A DNA stretch of 64,000 bases from Lumnitzera littorea (taxonomy: Eukaryota; Streptophyta; Magnoliopsida; Myrtales; Combretaceae), in contig JAMXBB010000011.1 of assembly GCA_024138015.1 (NCBI GenBank), positions 36,440,989 to 36,504,988 on the forward strand. The letters are read 5' to 3'. Positions 12,036 to 22,711 of this stretch are shown piece by piece. The notes under the pieces are model-generated. The model searched no databases. It was given only the letters and a program-made list of their open reading frames with translations, and had not been told where the DNA came from. Positions within the stretch are counted from its first letter, which is position 1. Each line of letters begins with the position of its first letter. The position numbers and the translations under genes were made by a program.

Positions 12036-13371
12036 TGATAAGCTCTAAATTGGATATATTTTATTTAATGATTTTTCACAATTTTCCCTTGAAAGTTGAG
12101 TTTATTTTTAGATAATGATACTTAACTGAGTAAAATTTTGTTTTTTAGGTTTTGGAATGATCTAGGCAAGAAAATGAGAAGATAAAAACAAATTTCACTC
12201 AATTCAAAGTTACAATGAGTATATTATAAAGGTTTGAAGATCGACACAACCAAATGATATAATTACGTCATTTTTAAGAGAATTTGGAGCTTATTTTTGA
12301 GCGTTATAGCCAATGATATAACCAAACAACATAACCATCCTAGTTTTGAAAAAAAAAAAATAATAATAGAGAAAACACAAATGGCAGTCATGTACATGAT
12401 TAGGGGGTACGGTCGTGTCCCCGATCATATCAATTATAGTTGAAATATTTTTTCTCACTTCCTATATAAAGCTTCATTAAGGTTTTTTTAGATAGAATTT
12501 TTTGTACGACTTTTTAAGAGTTTTTCAAGCTAAGACCACTTAAGAGAGCAAGGCAAAAAGAAGACTTCAAGATTCAAACTTTCGTGAATTTCAGGATTCA
12601 TTCTTTTGTTTCCTTCTATTCTTTGATTTTAGGTTGTTATCTTGTGATGTGTAAAGAGTAGATTTTTAGTATTTAGGTCTTGCGAACCAATATCTCATAT
12701 GTAACAATTGATTTTATTTAGATATAATAAAGATTTTTATTTTTTTTAATCAATTATGTGTTATTGCATGTTTTAGGTCAATAATTCCTTAGGTTATTAA
12801 TTTAGATCCGATATTATACCAAAAGATTAAGAGATTTCTTATTAATTAGATCTAGCATAGTTGATGAGAGTTTTTGTGCAATGTTAGAAATAAATTGCAA
12901 AATTTTCCTAGATCTATAATATTATTTTTCCATAATATCTTTAAGAGAATTCGTTGCACAATTAATGCAATCTTATATTACACTATGGGGAAGAGATTTT
13001 ATTAGGTAATCTAGAGATTAGGGTTAAGAAGCTTAAGAAAGTTATTAACTTTAGAAGAGAGTTCTCCTAATAAAAAAGAAATTAAAGATTAAATTAGATT
13101 ATCTTTAGGGAAAGTTGCATGTGTAGATCTAAGAATCAAGATCTAAATACGTCATAGAGTTTTCAATTTAATCTTTAATATTTTTCTTTCTTGATTAATT
13201 ATTAAATTAATTAGTTGCTACAGTTTTAATTTAAAGTATTGATTTGTTGAATTAAATTTATTTATTTAAATAATAAGGTAAGGGTAGTAATAGTATTCAA
13301 GTCTCTAAGGGATTGACATTTGACTCGTATCCACTATAATAGAATTTGATAGGTGCACTTGCCTTATATCA
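12036..13371 (+). repeat. 5' LTR of A1
   Basis: Starts TGATAAGCTC and ends CTTGCCTTATATCA. It pairs with 25848-27210 from first to last base; the opening ~120 bp differ by about four substitutions and one short indel. It carries a TATA box at 12463-12470 and a GGTCGTG-containing upstream block near 12402. It ends four bases before AGTTTTTGGCG at the primer site. Confidence 0.9.
12463..12470 (+). promoter_or_regulatory. TATA box of the A1 5' LTR
   Basis: TATATAAA in the context CACTTCCTATATAAAGC, repeated at 26290-26297 in the 3' LTR. Conservation between the two LTRs and its mid-LTR position support a pol II promoter at the U3/R boundary. Confidence 0.65.
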
Positions 13372-13377
13372 AGTTTT

Positions 13378-13396
13378 TGGCGTCTTTGTTGGGAAC
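13378..13396 (+). promoter_or_regulatory. A1 primer-binding site, tRNA-Asp-like, degenerate
   Basis: TGGCGTCTTTGTTGGGA lies seven bases after the LTR end. It resembles the TGGCGCCGTTGCCGGGGA primer site of Athila relatives, with mainly C-to-T differences. The tRNA-Asp assignment comes from knowledge of the family. Confidence 0.65.
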
Positions 13397-13514
13397 TTCA
13401 ATATTAAGAACACTCATTGCTTTTTTAGTTTAACCATTCTTTCATTTGTTTTTCATTATTTTCTTTTAATTGTTTTGAGTTGTGATCAATTTTTATATTT
13501 TTTTCCCCTTTGCA

Positions 13515-15150
13515 ATGCATAACCCAAAGTAATCTAGAAGATTTAATAGAGCTTAATCCTAAGATTGAAAGAATAACCCTTCAGAAATTGAGATTGTGAG
13601 CGAAACAAACAGTGGTTACCATAGAAGATGGGTCAATTGTAGAGGTTAAGGGAGAAAGTGAAGAGGTGAACAACTAAGTTATAGATCTATAAGATCCACT
13701 ACAATAACCTGAATGGAATCCTGAGCCAATGGCCAATAATGACGATGAAGTGAACTAGACTATGTTTGATTATTCAAGGCGTTTACTTGATGGGATCGAC
13801 TCTAGTATCTCCAAACTAATAGTCATAGTCAATAATTTTCAAGTTGCACCTAACATCATCTAAATGGTGCAACAGTATGTGCAATTTAATGGTCTCTAAA
13901 GTGAAGATCCTAATTTACATCTCTAGTTTTCTAGAGATTTGTAATATATTCAAGATTAATGGAGCCACAGACAATGCTATCCGATTATGATTATTCCCTT
14001 TCTCTTTAAGGGGAAGAGGAAAGTAGTGGTTAAACTCCTTACTATGGAACTCGATAATAACTTGGGATGGTTTAGTAAAGAAATTCTTAGAGAAATATTT
14101 CCTACTAGCAAAGACCGCCAAGCTTTGGAATGACATTTCCTACTTTGCCCAATTAAAAGTTGAAACCTTGTATAACACTTGGGAGTAGTTCAAGGACTTG
14201 CTTAGGAGATGCCCACACCATGGCCTTCCCTTGTGGATGCAAATTCAGACCTTTTGCAATGGTCTTAATTTACCTACGAGAGAGACAATTGATGCTATTG
14301 TAGGAGGCATTTTGAATACAAAAACACCTGATCAAGTGCATAACTTGAATGAAGGGATGACAATGAATAATTATCAATGGGAAATCACTAGAGTAAAACA
14401 AAGAGTTGTAGGAATTCATGATGTAGACTTAGCTACTACTTTGGCAGCTAAAGTAGATCTTTTGACCAAGAAAATTGATGCACTTTCAATTAGTCCTCAA
14501 CAAGTACAACCAGGTATGAATGATTTTGATATGCAAGGGTATGGAGGATAAGAACAAATGGAATAGGTAGAGTACCTAAGAGATCCACCTTAGCAATAGA
14601 ACAACCCTTTCAGTAATATTTACAATCCTGGTTAGAGGAACCATACTAACTTTTCATAGGGAGGTCAAAATCAAGGCCAACAGAAGGCTACTTTTGATCT
14701 ACCCGAATTCCAAAGACCACTACCTCCCCCTGTTCAAGAGAAGAAGCCCGATGTAAATGAGCTCCTTACTAAATATATTCAAGGAAATGAGGCTAACTAT
14801 CCAACATCGGAGCATCATTAAGGAATCAAGAGGCTTCCAACCGAAATCTAGAGAACCAAATTGGTTAACTTACAAAAATTATTTCTGAAAAGCAACAAAG
14901 AACACTCATAAGGAACATCGAGATTAACCTTAAGGAATGTGTCAATGCAACAACCTTGAGAAGTGAGAAGGAGCTACCATTTAAGAAAAAGAATGGTAAG
15001 AAAGTAGTTAAGAAAGAGGTGGAAGTCAAGGGTAAAGAAGATGCAGAGCCACCAAAGTCAAATGAGAAGGTACACCAAACAAAAGTGAAGGAGTACACAT
15101 TGCCCATTCCTTACCCACAATTCCTTAAGTAAGATCACACTTATCCAAGC
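13515..15150 (+). pseudogene. A1 gag (Athila-like capsid gene), broken
   Basis: The start ATG at 13515 gives MHNPK, then an Arg/Asn-rich head typical of Athila gag. Several stops replace Gln codons. Conserved blocks in order: the NNFQVAPNIIQMVQQYVQF region (13825-13890), LEICNIFKINGATDNAIRLR-like residues (13930-14000), FPFSLRGRGK, WDGLVKKFLEKYFP (14060-14105), then an open stretch 14198-14551 with RRCPHHGLPLWMQIQTF and MTMNNYQWEI. A Pro-rich segment (YNPG to PPPVQEKKP, 14620-14745) and a Lys/Glu-rich stretch near 14950-15090 lead into the protease. The product would form the particle core and bind RNA. No CCHC zinc knuckle is visible, as is usual in this group. Frameshifts and stops show it is dead. 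Confidence 0.85.
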
Positions 15151-15780
15151 AAGCAATTCGATAAATTCTTCGATAGTTTTAAACAATTACAGGTGAACTT
15201 ACCTCTTGTTGAAGTTTTATTGTAGATGCCAAAGACGTAAAGTTTCTAAAGGATCTTTTATTGAATAAGAGGAAGCTAGAGGATATTTCAATCATCACAC
15301 TCAATAAAGAGTGCTCCACACTACTCTATAAGAAGTTTCCAAAGAAATTAATAGATCTAAGGAGTTTTACTCTTCCTTGTATACTTAGAAATTTTTCGTC
15401 GAAAATGCTTTAGTAGATCTGGGAGCTAGTATTAATTCGATGCCGTATAAATTATTCCAAAATCTAAGGTTAAAAGAACCTAAACTAACATGCATGTGCA
15501 TTCAATTAGCTGATAGGTTCACCACATACTCTAGAGGTATCATAGAAGATGTTTTGGTGAGTTGATAAGTTTATTTTCCTAATAGATTTTGTTATCCTCA
15601 ATATAGATGAGGATCTTAAGGTACCATTAATTTTGTGTAAACCCTTCTTAGCTACTACTACTAGGGTTATGTTTGATGTTAGTGAGCATTAGCTCATCGT
15701 AAGGATTAGGGATGACAAAATTGTTTTCCAAAATTCAAATCTAATGCACAAGTCACTTAACTGAAAGGGCACAAGCTACA
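15151..15780 (+). pseudogene. A1 aspartic protease domain, broken
   Basis: The catalytic motif reads DLGAS (15416-15430) followed by INSMPYKLFQNL. Downstream are the conserved LADRFTTYSRGIIEDVLV, the VDKFIFLIDFVIL flap region (one frameshift) and the PLILCKPFLATT block (about 15630-15660, usually GRPFL), ending with a VFQNSNLMHKS tail. The enzyme would cleave the Gag-Pol precursor. Spacing and motifs match Athila-type proteases closely, so the domain was complete before decay. Confidence 0.85.
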
Positions 15781-17036
15781 ATATTGATTCTACTAATGTC
15801 ATTGAATGTTTGTAAGAAACATTTGCCAAAGAACCATCAACTCATTGCTTGGAAAAAGGAGATGGAGAAATGGTGAAAACTCTTAATCAATTTGAAGTTG
15901 TAGCTTAGTTGGAAGCTAATGAGTCCAATGTAGTGAAGAAGAGGTTTGAACCATTTTATAGAACAGAGGAAAAAAAGCTAAAGCTTCCCACTTAAGTAAA
16001 GCTACTACTTTTGGAGCGTAAAAACTTAAAAGATCGCTTAGAACATACCTTTGTAGTGAAGAGCTCAAAGCCACCAACAACCACTCCATCCAAGTGAAAA
16101 GCAAATAAAAAGAAGAAACTTGAGTAACACGAGTTTGATGAGTGGCGTGATAAGAAAAAAGCTAGTGGAAGCCACATACTCAAAGAAGAGAAGTTACAAG
16201 ACCAATGAAAAAGGGGTATAGCTACTCTTGTATGGCGAGTCCAAAAGAGAGGCAAGGAGAGTGATCCATCTCTACCCAAACTAAGGCAAGTTAGTCATGT
16301 ATTTCATCAAGCTATCAACGTTAAACATATCACTTTTGGGAGGCAACCTAAGCCGGTAAGTTATTTTAGTGATTTTCTTTATTTATCTTAGTATGTTAGC
16401 AATTTTATTCCTTTTTAATTACTTGTTTTTATTAATTTCATGCATTAGACTAGGCATTTCTTTAAAAGAAAAAAAAAATCATGTGCAATGGGCTATATGA
16501 CCAAGAGACACAATCATGTCTCTAGTCATTTTATTCCTAAAGAGGACTTCGCATGAATCACAGTAGGTTACACGACCATGCCTATGGTCGTGTCATTCCC
16601 AATTGTTTTCATTTTGAATTTTTTGACGTAACCATAGTAGGTTACATAATCGCAAGACACAGTTGCGTCGTGCCTAATATTTAAGGCCGTAACAAGTGAG
16701 TTCATTCTCACCTCTTCTTTTATCTCACATCCACACACATGTACAGTACTCTCTACCCAATACTCTCTCATGTAAAAGCACATACACACTTCATTGTCTT
16801 CCACATTTTGCACACCACTAAGGATCATCACTAATTCACTTCACTTCAATACCACTTCAAGAACAATGTAAATACCCCAATCCTTACTCATTTCATGTTT
16901 GTTCCAATATTGTGTTACTTGTGTCAATTTGAAAATAAAATTGTTTCTTGAAGATGATTCTAGCGAGACCACCATGCTTAGCAACCATAGCATAATAGAC
17001 ACTTTCGTCGATTTTCATTCAAATTAATGACAAAGA
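15781..17036 (+). other. A1 post-protease linker and start of the 3' region; RT and integrase absent
   Basis: After the protease, one frame reads FEVVAQLEANES and RTEEKKLKLP (15885-15990), matching the linker before RT in Athila relatives. Instead of RT it continues as Lys-rich sequence of unknown origin (SKPPTTTPSK, HEFDEWRDKKKASGSH) to about 16300. The block CACTTTTGGGAGGCAACC (16331-16348) normally follows the end of pol in this group. It is followed by non-coding DNA with CACGACCA...TGGTCGTG (16571-16592). The missing ~3 kb of pol is an ancestral deletion or the mark of a non-autonomous lineage. Confidence 0.65.
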
Positions 17037-17041
17037 AATTG
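17037..17041. repeat. Target-site duplication of G2, left
   Basis: AATTG, repeated exactly at 23582-23586 on the other side of G2. Confidence 0.9.
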
Positions 17042-17883
17042 TGATGCGTCTCCGAGGTTAAACATATGGAGAGGCACCACAACGAAGCGAACCGAAAAGA
17101 AACAAAGAAAAAGCTAGCAAAGTCAGGGCAGTTATCGAATAGATATGACATACTACACCATCTTACTTAGCCAACAATCTGCTAGATTTGACATACCAAT
17201 TAAATTGAAGGGTTACTCGCCACTACTACTTGCTAAAAGAAATATATAAGAGTTAAATGATAACGAGAACACTAAGGTTGCTTAAGTGAATAATTCTATA
17301 TTGAAAGTTAGATGATCCTGTATAAAAGAAAGTGGGGGTTTCTATACCTGTCCACAGGGATTCTTTACATGTATGAAAAGACAAAAGGGTATTCTATACT
17401 AAGTTACATAAGACATACTAAAAGGGGTAAAAGAGATAAAGAATATTTAGTATGGAAAAGAAAGAATCATTCTAGAATATTGTGTCAAAAGACATGTATT
17501 GCTTAGAAGTTAGACATCAGGAATATGATACAACGTAAGCGGAAACAAGAATGTGTTATAGTCAAGGGCTAACCTAATCTGAATCAAGTCGAGAGCCAAT
17601 CAGTCTGGTTAGGGAGTCTGCTGAATTGGAGTCAGGCACTAGTGGTTAGTTGGAGAGCTAAGCTCAACTAGCCTTTCTTAGGTTACCTTCTAGGTCAAGA
17701 TTTCATAGCTGGGCAAGAAGATGCTAAATATACGTGAGAATCTAATAGATAAGTCGGCTAGGGGTTGGATTGAGATAGGAGTCCTCGTCTCAGCTGTGGC
17801 TTAGAGTCAATATTTTCCATGTGAGCCCTTAAAGTCCTCGAGCTTAGCTTCTTGTGATCGATCCAAGGGGTTGATTCTTAGCA
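17042..17883 (-). repeat. 3' LTR of G2
   Basis: 842 bp, reading TGATGCGTCTCC at its plus-strand left end and TTGATTCTTAGCA at its right end. It pairs along its whole length with 22712-23581. The 28 bp length difference equals one extra tandem unit in the other LTR. Confidence 0.92.
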
Positions 17884-17899
17884 TCTGGCTAGGGGTTAG

Positions 17900-19030
17900 A
17901 AAGATTTGTCCTCAAATCTAACGCGATTTCTGCTCGTTCTTCTAAGGCGCTCGTAGGGTCTTCTATTGGTTGATAGGGAATCAGATCGAACATGTTAAAG
18001 GTAGAGAAGACACCATGTTCATTAGGAAACTCGATCCGGTAGGCATTGCGGTCAATCTTCTTTAGGAACTTGAATGGGCCATCAACTTAAGGTGATAGTT
18101 TGCTTTGTCTCTAGTGCTGAAATTGCTCTTGGCTAAGGTGAATCCATACTAAGTCTCCTGACTGAAAAGAAATAGTTCAACGACCTCAGCTACCAATCTC
18201 TTGCTACCTCTGGTTGAATTTGGCAATCTTCTTTGATAAGAACTGGTGCAATTTATGTAATTCTCAAGCTCGATCATCTCCAAATTGACTCTCTTCAATA
18301 ACTATTAGGGCACTGATCATGTCTAGCGGAATGGTTGGGTGAAGGCCATTAATAACCTTAAATGGGGTCTTCCCTGTAGTGCTGTGGGTAGTTTAGCTGT
18401 GTGCAAACTCCAAGACTAGTAGGCATAGATCCCAATCTCTCAAGTTCTTCCCTACAATAGCTCTAAGCAGATTGCCTAGCGTCCTGTTCACCACTTTAGT
18501 TTAGCCATCAGTCTAAGGTTGGCTATTGGTGCTGAACACTAGTTTAGTCCCGAGTCTCCTCTAAATAGTCTTCTAGAAATAGCTCAAAAATTTTGTGTCC
18601 CAATTTGACACAACAGTCTTTAGTACTCCATATAGTCGGACAACCTCCTGTAAAAACAAATTGGTAATATATAAAGCATCGTTAGTCCGATAATACGGAA
18701 TGAAGTGCGCCATCTTAGTGAAATGGACCACTACAACAAAAATAGAATCTTTTCTTCGGGATGTCAAGGGTAACCCTAGGACAAAGTCCATGTTGAGGTC
18801 GACTCATGATAAGGTAAGCATTGGTAGAGGCATGCACTCTCCATGGGGTTCTCTCTTCCCTTTAGCACGCTTACACACTTCACAACGACCGATTACCTTA
18901 TGGACATCCTTAGCTAATAAAAATTCTCTTTCAACAAATTAGCTGTCTTGAACTCCTCAAAGTAGCTAGAAAGTCTACCACTATGAGCTTCTTGGACTAA
19001 TAATTCACGTATGGAGTAGTTTATAATACA
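17900..19030 (-). pseudogene. G2 integrase, broken
   Basis: From right to left: zinc-binding region with IRELLVQEAHSG (near 19000) and CEVCKRAKG (near 18875), giving the HHCC pattern; catalytic core from MDFVLGLPL (near 18790) through FVVVVHFTKMAHF; the second Asp in SNWDTKF (near 18595); then TDG*TKVVNRTLG (18480-18510), where the catalytic Glu codon has become Lys (18495-18497); and a C-terminal DGPFKFLKKID and VFSTFNMFDL region (18000-18090) ending near DLRTNL. It would insert cDNA into chromosomes. The loss of Glu and several stops make it inactive. Confidence 0.85.
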
Positions 19031-19138
19031 TAGCTTGCATTCCTTGAATAGATAATCATGCTTAAGATAATATCCTCTAACAACTAGTCCTTCACAACAC
19101 TCTTCAACAATGGAACCAAAGTATGGGTCATTAGCATA

Positions 19139-19640
19139 CTACTTAATGATGAGTGAGAATCTCAATAGTTTTGTTTGCAAAGTGGTCAACAAGGTTTGCC
19201 ATCGTAACAGAGCGTCGATGACCACATTTGCACTTCCCTTCTTATATCGAATGACATACAAGAAACCTTCCATGAACTCCATCCACTTAGCTTGTCTCTT
19301 CAAAAGCTTGTTCTGACTCATAAGATACTTCAATGATATATAGTTAAAGTAAATAACAAACTCTCGCAGTAGCAAATAATGTTGACAAACAAGAAGGACT
19401 CGGAAAAGGGAGTACATCTCCTTCTCATACACAGAATAGTTTAGGGTTAGGCTACTCAATTTCTCATTGTGGTAAGCGGCGGGCCATCGTTCTTGCATCA
19501 AGACAGCACCAATTCCAACTCCCGATGCATTGCACTCAGGTTCGAAAGGACTCATCAAAATCTAGTGGTGAAATGGCAAGTGTCGAAGTGAGCTTCTCCT
19601 TGATCTCCCTGAAACTTCACTCAGCTTAATCGTTCCACCT
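19139..19640 (-). pseudogene. G2 RNase H domain
   Basis: An open 139-codon stretch carries the Ty3/gypsy RNase H signature: FEPECNASGVGIGAVLMQE (usual CDASGVGIGAVL, so the catalytic Asp is Asn), PAAYHNEKLSS, YSVYEKEMYSLFRVL, the TDH-like region decayed to YFNYISLKYL, and KQAKWMEF-like residues as KRQAKWMEFMEGF. It ends in a decayed ADALSRR-like tail (VVIDALLRW). It would remove the RNA template during reverse transcription. Not shown to be functional. Confidence 0.85.
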
Positions 19641-19699
19641 AAACCCTTCGTTCTTCTTTGTCAACTCTGTTAATGGGGCGGCTATTGTGCTGAAATCCT

Positions 19700-20460
19700 T
19701 AATAATTGCCTATAGAATAGGCCATGGAAAGTTCGGACTTCAGTGACATTTTTTGGCGTCGACCATTCTAGAACAGCTCAAATTTTCTCCTCATCTACTT
19801 GAATTCCTTCCCCTGATACTACAAACCCTAAGAAAATCACCTCTTTCTAGCAAAACATACACTTCTTCACATTTCCATACAACTTCTCAACTCATAAAAT
19901 GTCAAAGACTTCACGAAGATGTTGAATATGGTCGTTTAGGTCGACACTGTATACCAATATATCATCAAAGTACACGACCACAAATCTCCTAATTAAGGGG
20001 CGCATTACATGGTTCATTAATCTCGTGAATGTGCTTGGCACATTAGTAAGTCCAAACGGCATAACCAACCATTTATAAAGCTCGTGTCTAGTCTTAAAGG
20101 TAGTCTTCCATTGATCACCCGACCTCATGAGAATTTGGTGATAGCCACTCCACAAATCAGTCTTCAAAAATATCTTCGCGCCATGAAGCTCATCTAACAT
20201 GTCATCAAGCCTCGATATCAGGTACCAGTACTTAACAGTAATTCGGATGATTGCTCAGCTGTAGATGCACATGTGCCATAAACCATCCTTCTTCTGAATG
20301 AGTAGAGCTGGTACAGCACATGGGCTCATGCTTTAATTCACATACCCTCACTCAATGAGTTCATTCACCTATCTTTTCAGCTCGATAGCCTACTTAGGGT
20401 TCATCCCGTATACAGGTTAGTTGGGCAGAGTAGTACCTGGCTGCAGATCAATACAGTGCT
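19700..20460 (-). pseudogene. G2 reverse transcriptase, catalytic box intact
   Basis: The RT palm is readable on the minus strand. A decayed fingers region (QKKDGLWHMCI, near 20285) is followed by an open 102-codon run with LDDMLDELHGAKIFLKTDLWSGYHQI, WKTTFKTRHELYKWLVMPFGLTNVPSTFTRLMN and VVYFDDILVYS. The YFDD aspartates are present (19961-19972), the only intact RT active site in the window. It continues with FLGFVVSGEGIQVDEEKI and the TEVRTFHGL region, then frameshifts. Stops upstream and downstream prevent a full product. Confidence 0.9.
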
Positions 20461-20769
20461 TTATGCTTCAAACTGGTGGCAGTCCTTTAGGCAATTCCTC
20501 CAAAAACAGGTCGAAAAACTCATTTAGTAAGCTTTGAATCTCTTCTAGAACATTCCGTAACTCCCTCATCTCCATCAATCCCCTAACCAACAAGAACATT
20601 GGTTCATTAGCTTTCTCAACAGATCAAAGTTCTCTACAGCTCATCACTAAGGCTTTCTTCTTACTAGCTCCGGTGAGCTGATTATGGGTTTCGTTTACCT
20701 AGGTCATGGTTAAAGGTTGTAACAATATCCTCCTTCCATCCTTAATAAAGGCATAGATGTTCTTATACT

Positions 20770-21070
20770 CGTACGTTAGTTGAATAACCAAGGTTATCCA
20801 AGCAGTAGATGTGAAGCTCCTATGGGGACGACATCGCACACTACTTCATCCCTATATACATTTCCAACACTAAACAACATAGTCACTTGTTCAATCGCGT
20901 ACAAAGTTCTCTTATCATGAAGCTAATGCAGCTTATAAGGTTAAGGATGCCTTAAGGTTGGTAGACCCGACCCCTACACAAAGGATTACGCAACCACATT
21001 AATACAACTTCCTCCATCTACTATGATTGTGTATAATTAGCCTTAAACAATACACTTGGTATGGAACAAA
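20770..21070 (-). pseudogene. G2 aspartic protease domain
   Basis: The active-site motif VDGGSCINVV is encoded at about 21000-21021. About 60 residues later comes VCDVVPIGASHLLLG*PW (20785-20840), matching the DVVPMDACHLLLGRPW block of plant Ty3/gypsy proteases with one stop. It would mature the Gag-Pol precursor. Confidence 0.8.
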
Positions 21071-21099
21071 TTCTCCCTTTGGTCCTCCTTAGGGTTTAA

Positions 21100-22473
21100 G
21101 AAGGAACTCTGGACTCGTCTTAAGACTAAGGTCATCACTTCTCCCTGGTCAACATAGACATAGGTCTTTTCTTCCTCCTCAGCTTCGGCCTTTCAAACAT
21201 CCTTCTCCTCCTTAGGCTCACTCTCATCGATGTTATCCACTACATCTCCTCGGAGCACCATGACACATCGATTATAACACTCAGCAACCATATGTTCGAA
21301 GCCTAAGCATTTAAAGTATTTCACTTCATTAGACTTCCACTCGGAGGTCTGTCCCTTCTCATACATTTTCAAAGGCGGCCTAGCTTCAATTCAGCCTGGC
21401 TGTCCTACTCGACCATACTGACTTACATAGTTATCATCAAGTCAGTCATTCTTTTCCTTAACTCGATACGGTCTCCTAGGTTTGACTTGAATAGGTCGGC
21501 GTAATATTAGGGCTCAAGAGAATGTTGGCCCAAGTCAGCTCAAAACATTTCTCCTCAGCTTTTCGAGCCTTTATGCAATCTTGATGGCTTCTTCGAAATT
21601 ATAAAACCTCTGTACTTCCATGATATTGCGAATCTCATACTTGAGTCCAAAAATGAACCTCGATACTGTATAGGGCTCTCGCTCTTCAACATCAACTCAA
21701 ATCATTAACATCTAGAACTCTCTTACATAGTCATCAACAGTTTGACTTCCTTAGCAAAGCTCTTGTAGCTTTGCAAACATATCTTATAAATAAGTCTCAA
21801 GTACAAATCTGCCTCTTAATAACCTTTTCATTTCATCCTAAGTTCTAACACCTCATCTTCCGTCTTTCGCCCTGGCTGCATTCAGGTTTTTCCACTACAT
21901 GATAGCATACCTAATAAACTCTAATGCAAAAAGTTGGACCGTAACCACATCCTAATAACCGTAACATTCAAATACTTTCTTGACCTTCTCTTCTCAATCC
22001 AACTATTCATCTACATCTCCACTTCCACCGAAGGGCAAGATTTGCACCTTGACATTGTCTAGCCCTCGAAGGACTCGGCGTCCTCATCCCTATGTTTGGT
22101 AATAATCAACTTCTTCACCAAATCCTTCAACACCTAACTCCTAATCATCTTCCCCAATCTCCTCCAACTCCAATCTTCACCTAGCAGCTAAGTCTACTAC
22201 TCTTCCAACTTATGGTGGTCGAATTAGGTGATTAGTTTAATTGCCTTAGCCATAGTGTCTCTCAAAGCCATCTTCCTATAGGTTTTGCTACTATATACCT
22301 TAGGGTTGTTGTTTGTTAACTTGCATTGCAGTAACTAGACTCTTAACAAGGTTTGTGAGTCTATTAAGTTTGTCGTCAACCGACCCTAGGGTATTACTAC
22401 CATTAAAACCACGACCAAGTTGAGCACCATTACCTTGGTTACCAATAACTCCATAAATACTTAAATCTGACAT
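21100..22473 (-). pseudogene. G2 gag, broken
   Basis: The ATG at 22473-22471 opens MSDLSIYGVIGNQGNG, then a coiled-coil-like head (VDDKLNRLTNLVKSLVTAMQ) and an acidic segment. The retrotransposon-gag core is near 21780-22060 (VQILPFGGSGDVDE, EEKVKKVFECYGY, VRTxDEMKRLLRGRFV). A knuckle near 21285-21325 reads YFKCLGFEHMVAEC, with the first Cys changed to Tyr. An acidic linker follows before protease. Several stops are present. The start was chosen because it directly follows the leader after the primer site. Confidence 0.8.
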
Positions 22474-22693
22474 AGTACGATACTTCTCAAATGGATTAAC
22501 AACTAGCTAACAACTTCAACACTTGGTAGTTACTCAAATAAGATAGAAATAAACTTGGCAAAAACAGAGTAAAACTGAGTAACAATAAAACCACCAACAC
22601 ACTGCAATAGCTACAGAAGGAATACAACAACCACTAACAATAAAGCAAACAAAAACTTCACTGCAACTTCACATATACCCTTACAGAACCATA

Positions 22694-22704
22694 TTCTGAT
22701 ACCA
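22694..22704 (-). promoter_or_regulatory. G2 primer-binding site, initiator tRNA-Met
   Basis: On the minus strand TGGTATCAGAA lies seven bases after the LTR end. TGGTATCAGAGC is the standard tRNA-iMet primer site of many plant retrotransposons. Confidence 0.9.
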
Positions 22705-22711
22705 GCGAAGA

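Noticed and set aside
14865..16279. Several minus-strand frames of 62-95 codons
   Set aside because: Antisense shadows of the A1 gag-protease region, which has clear plus-strand homology.
18700..19992. Plus-strand frames of 68-80 codons
   Set aside because: Antisense shadows of G2 integrase, RNase H and RT.
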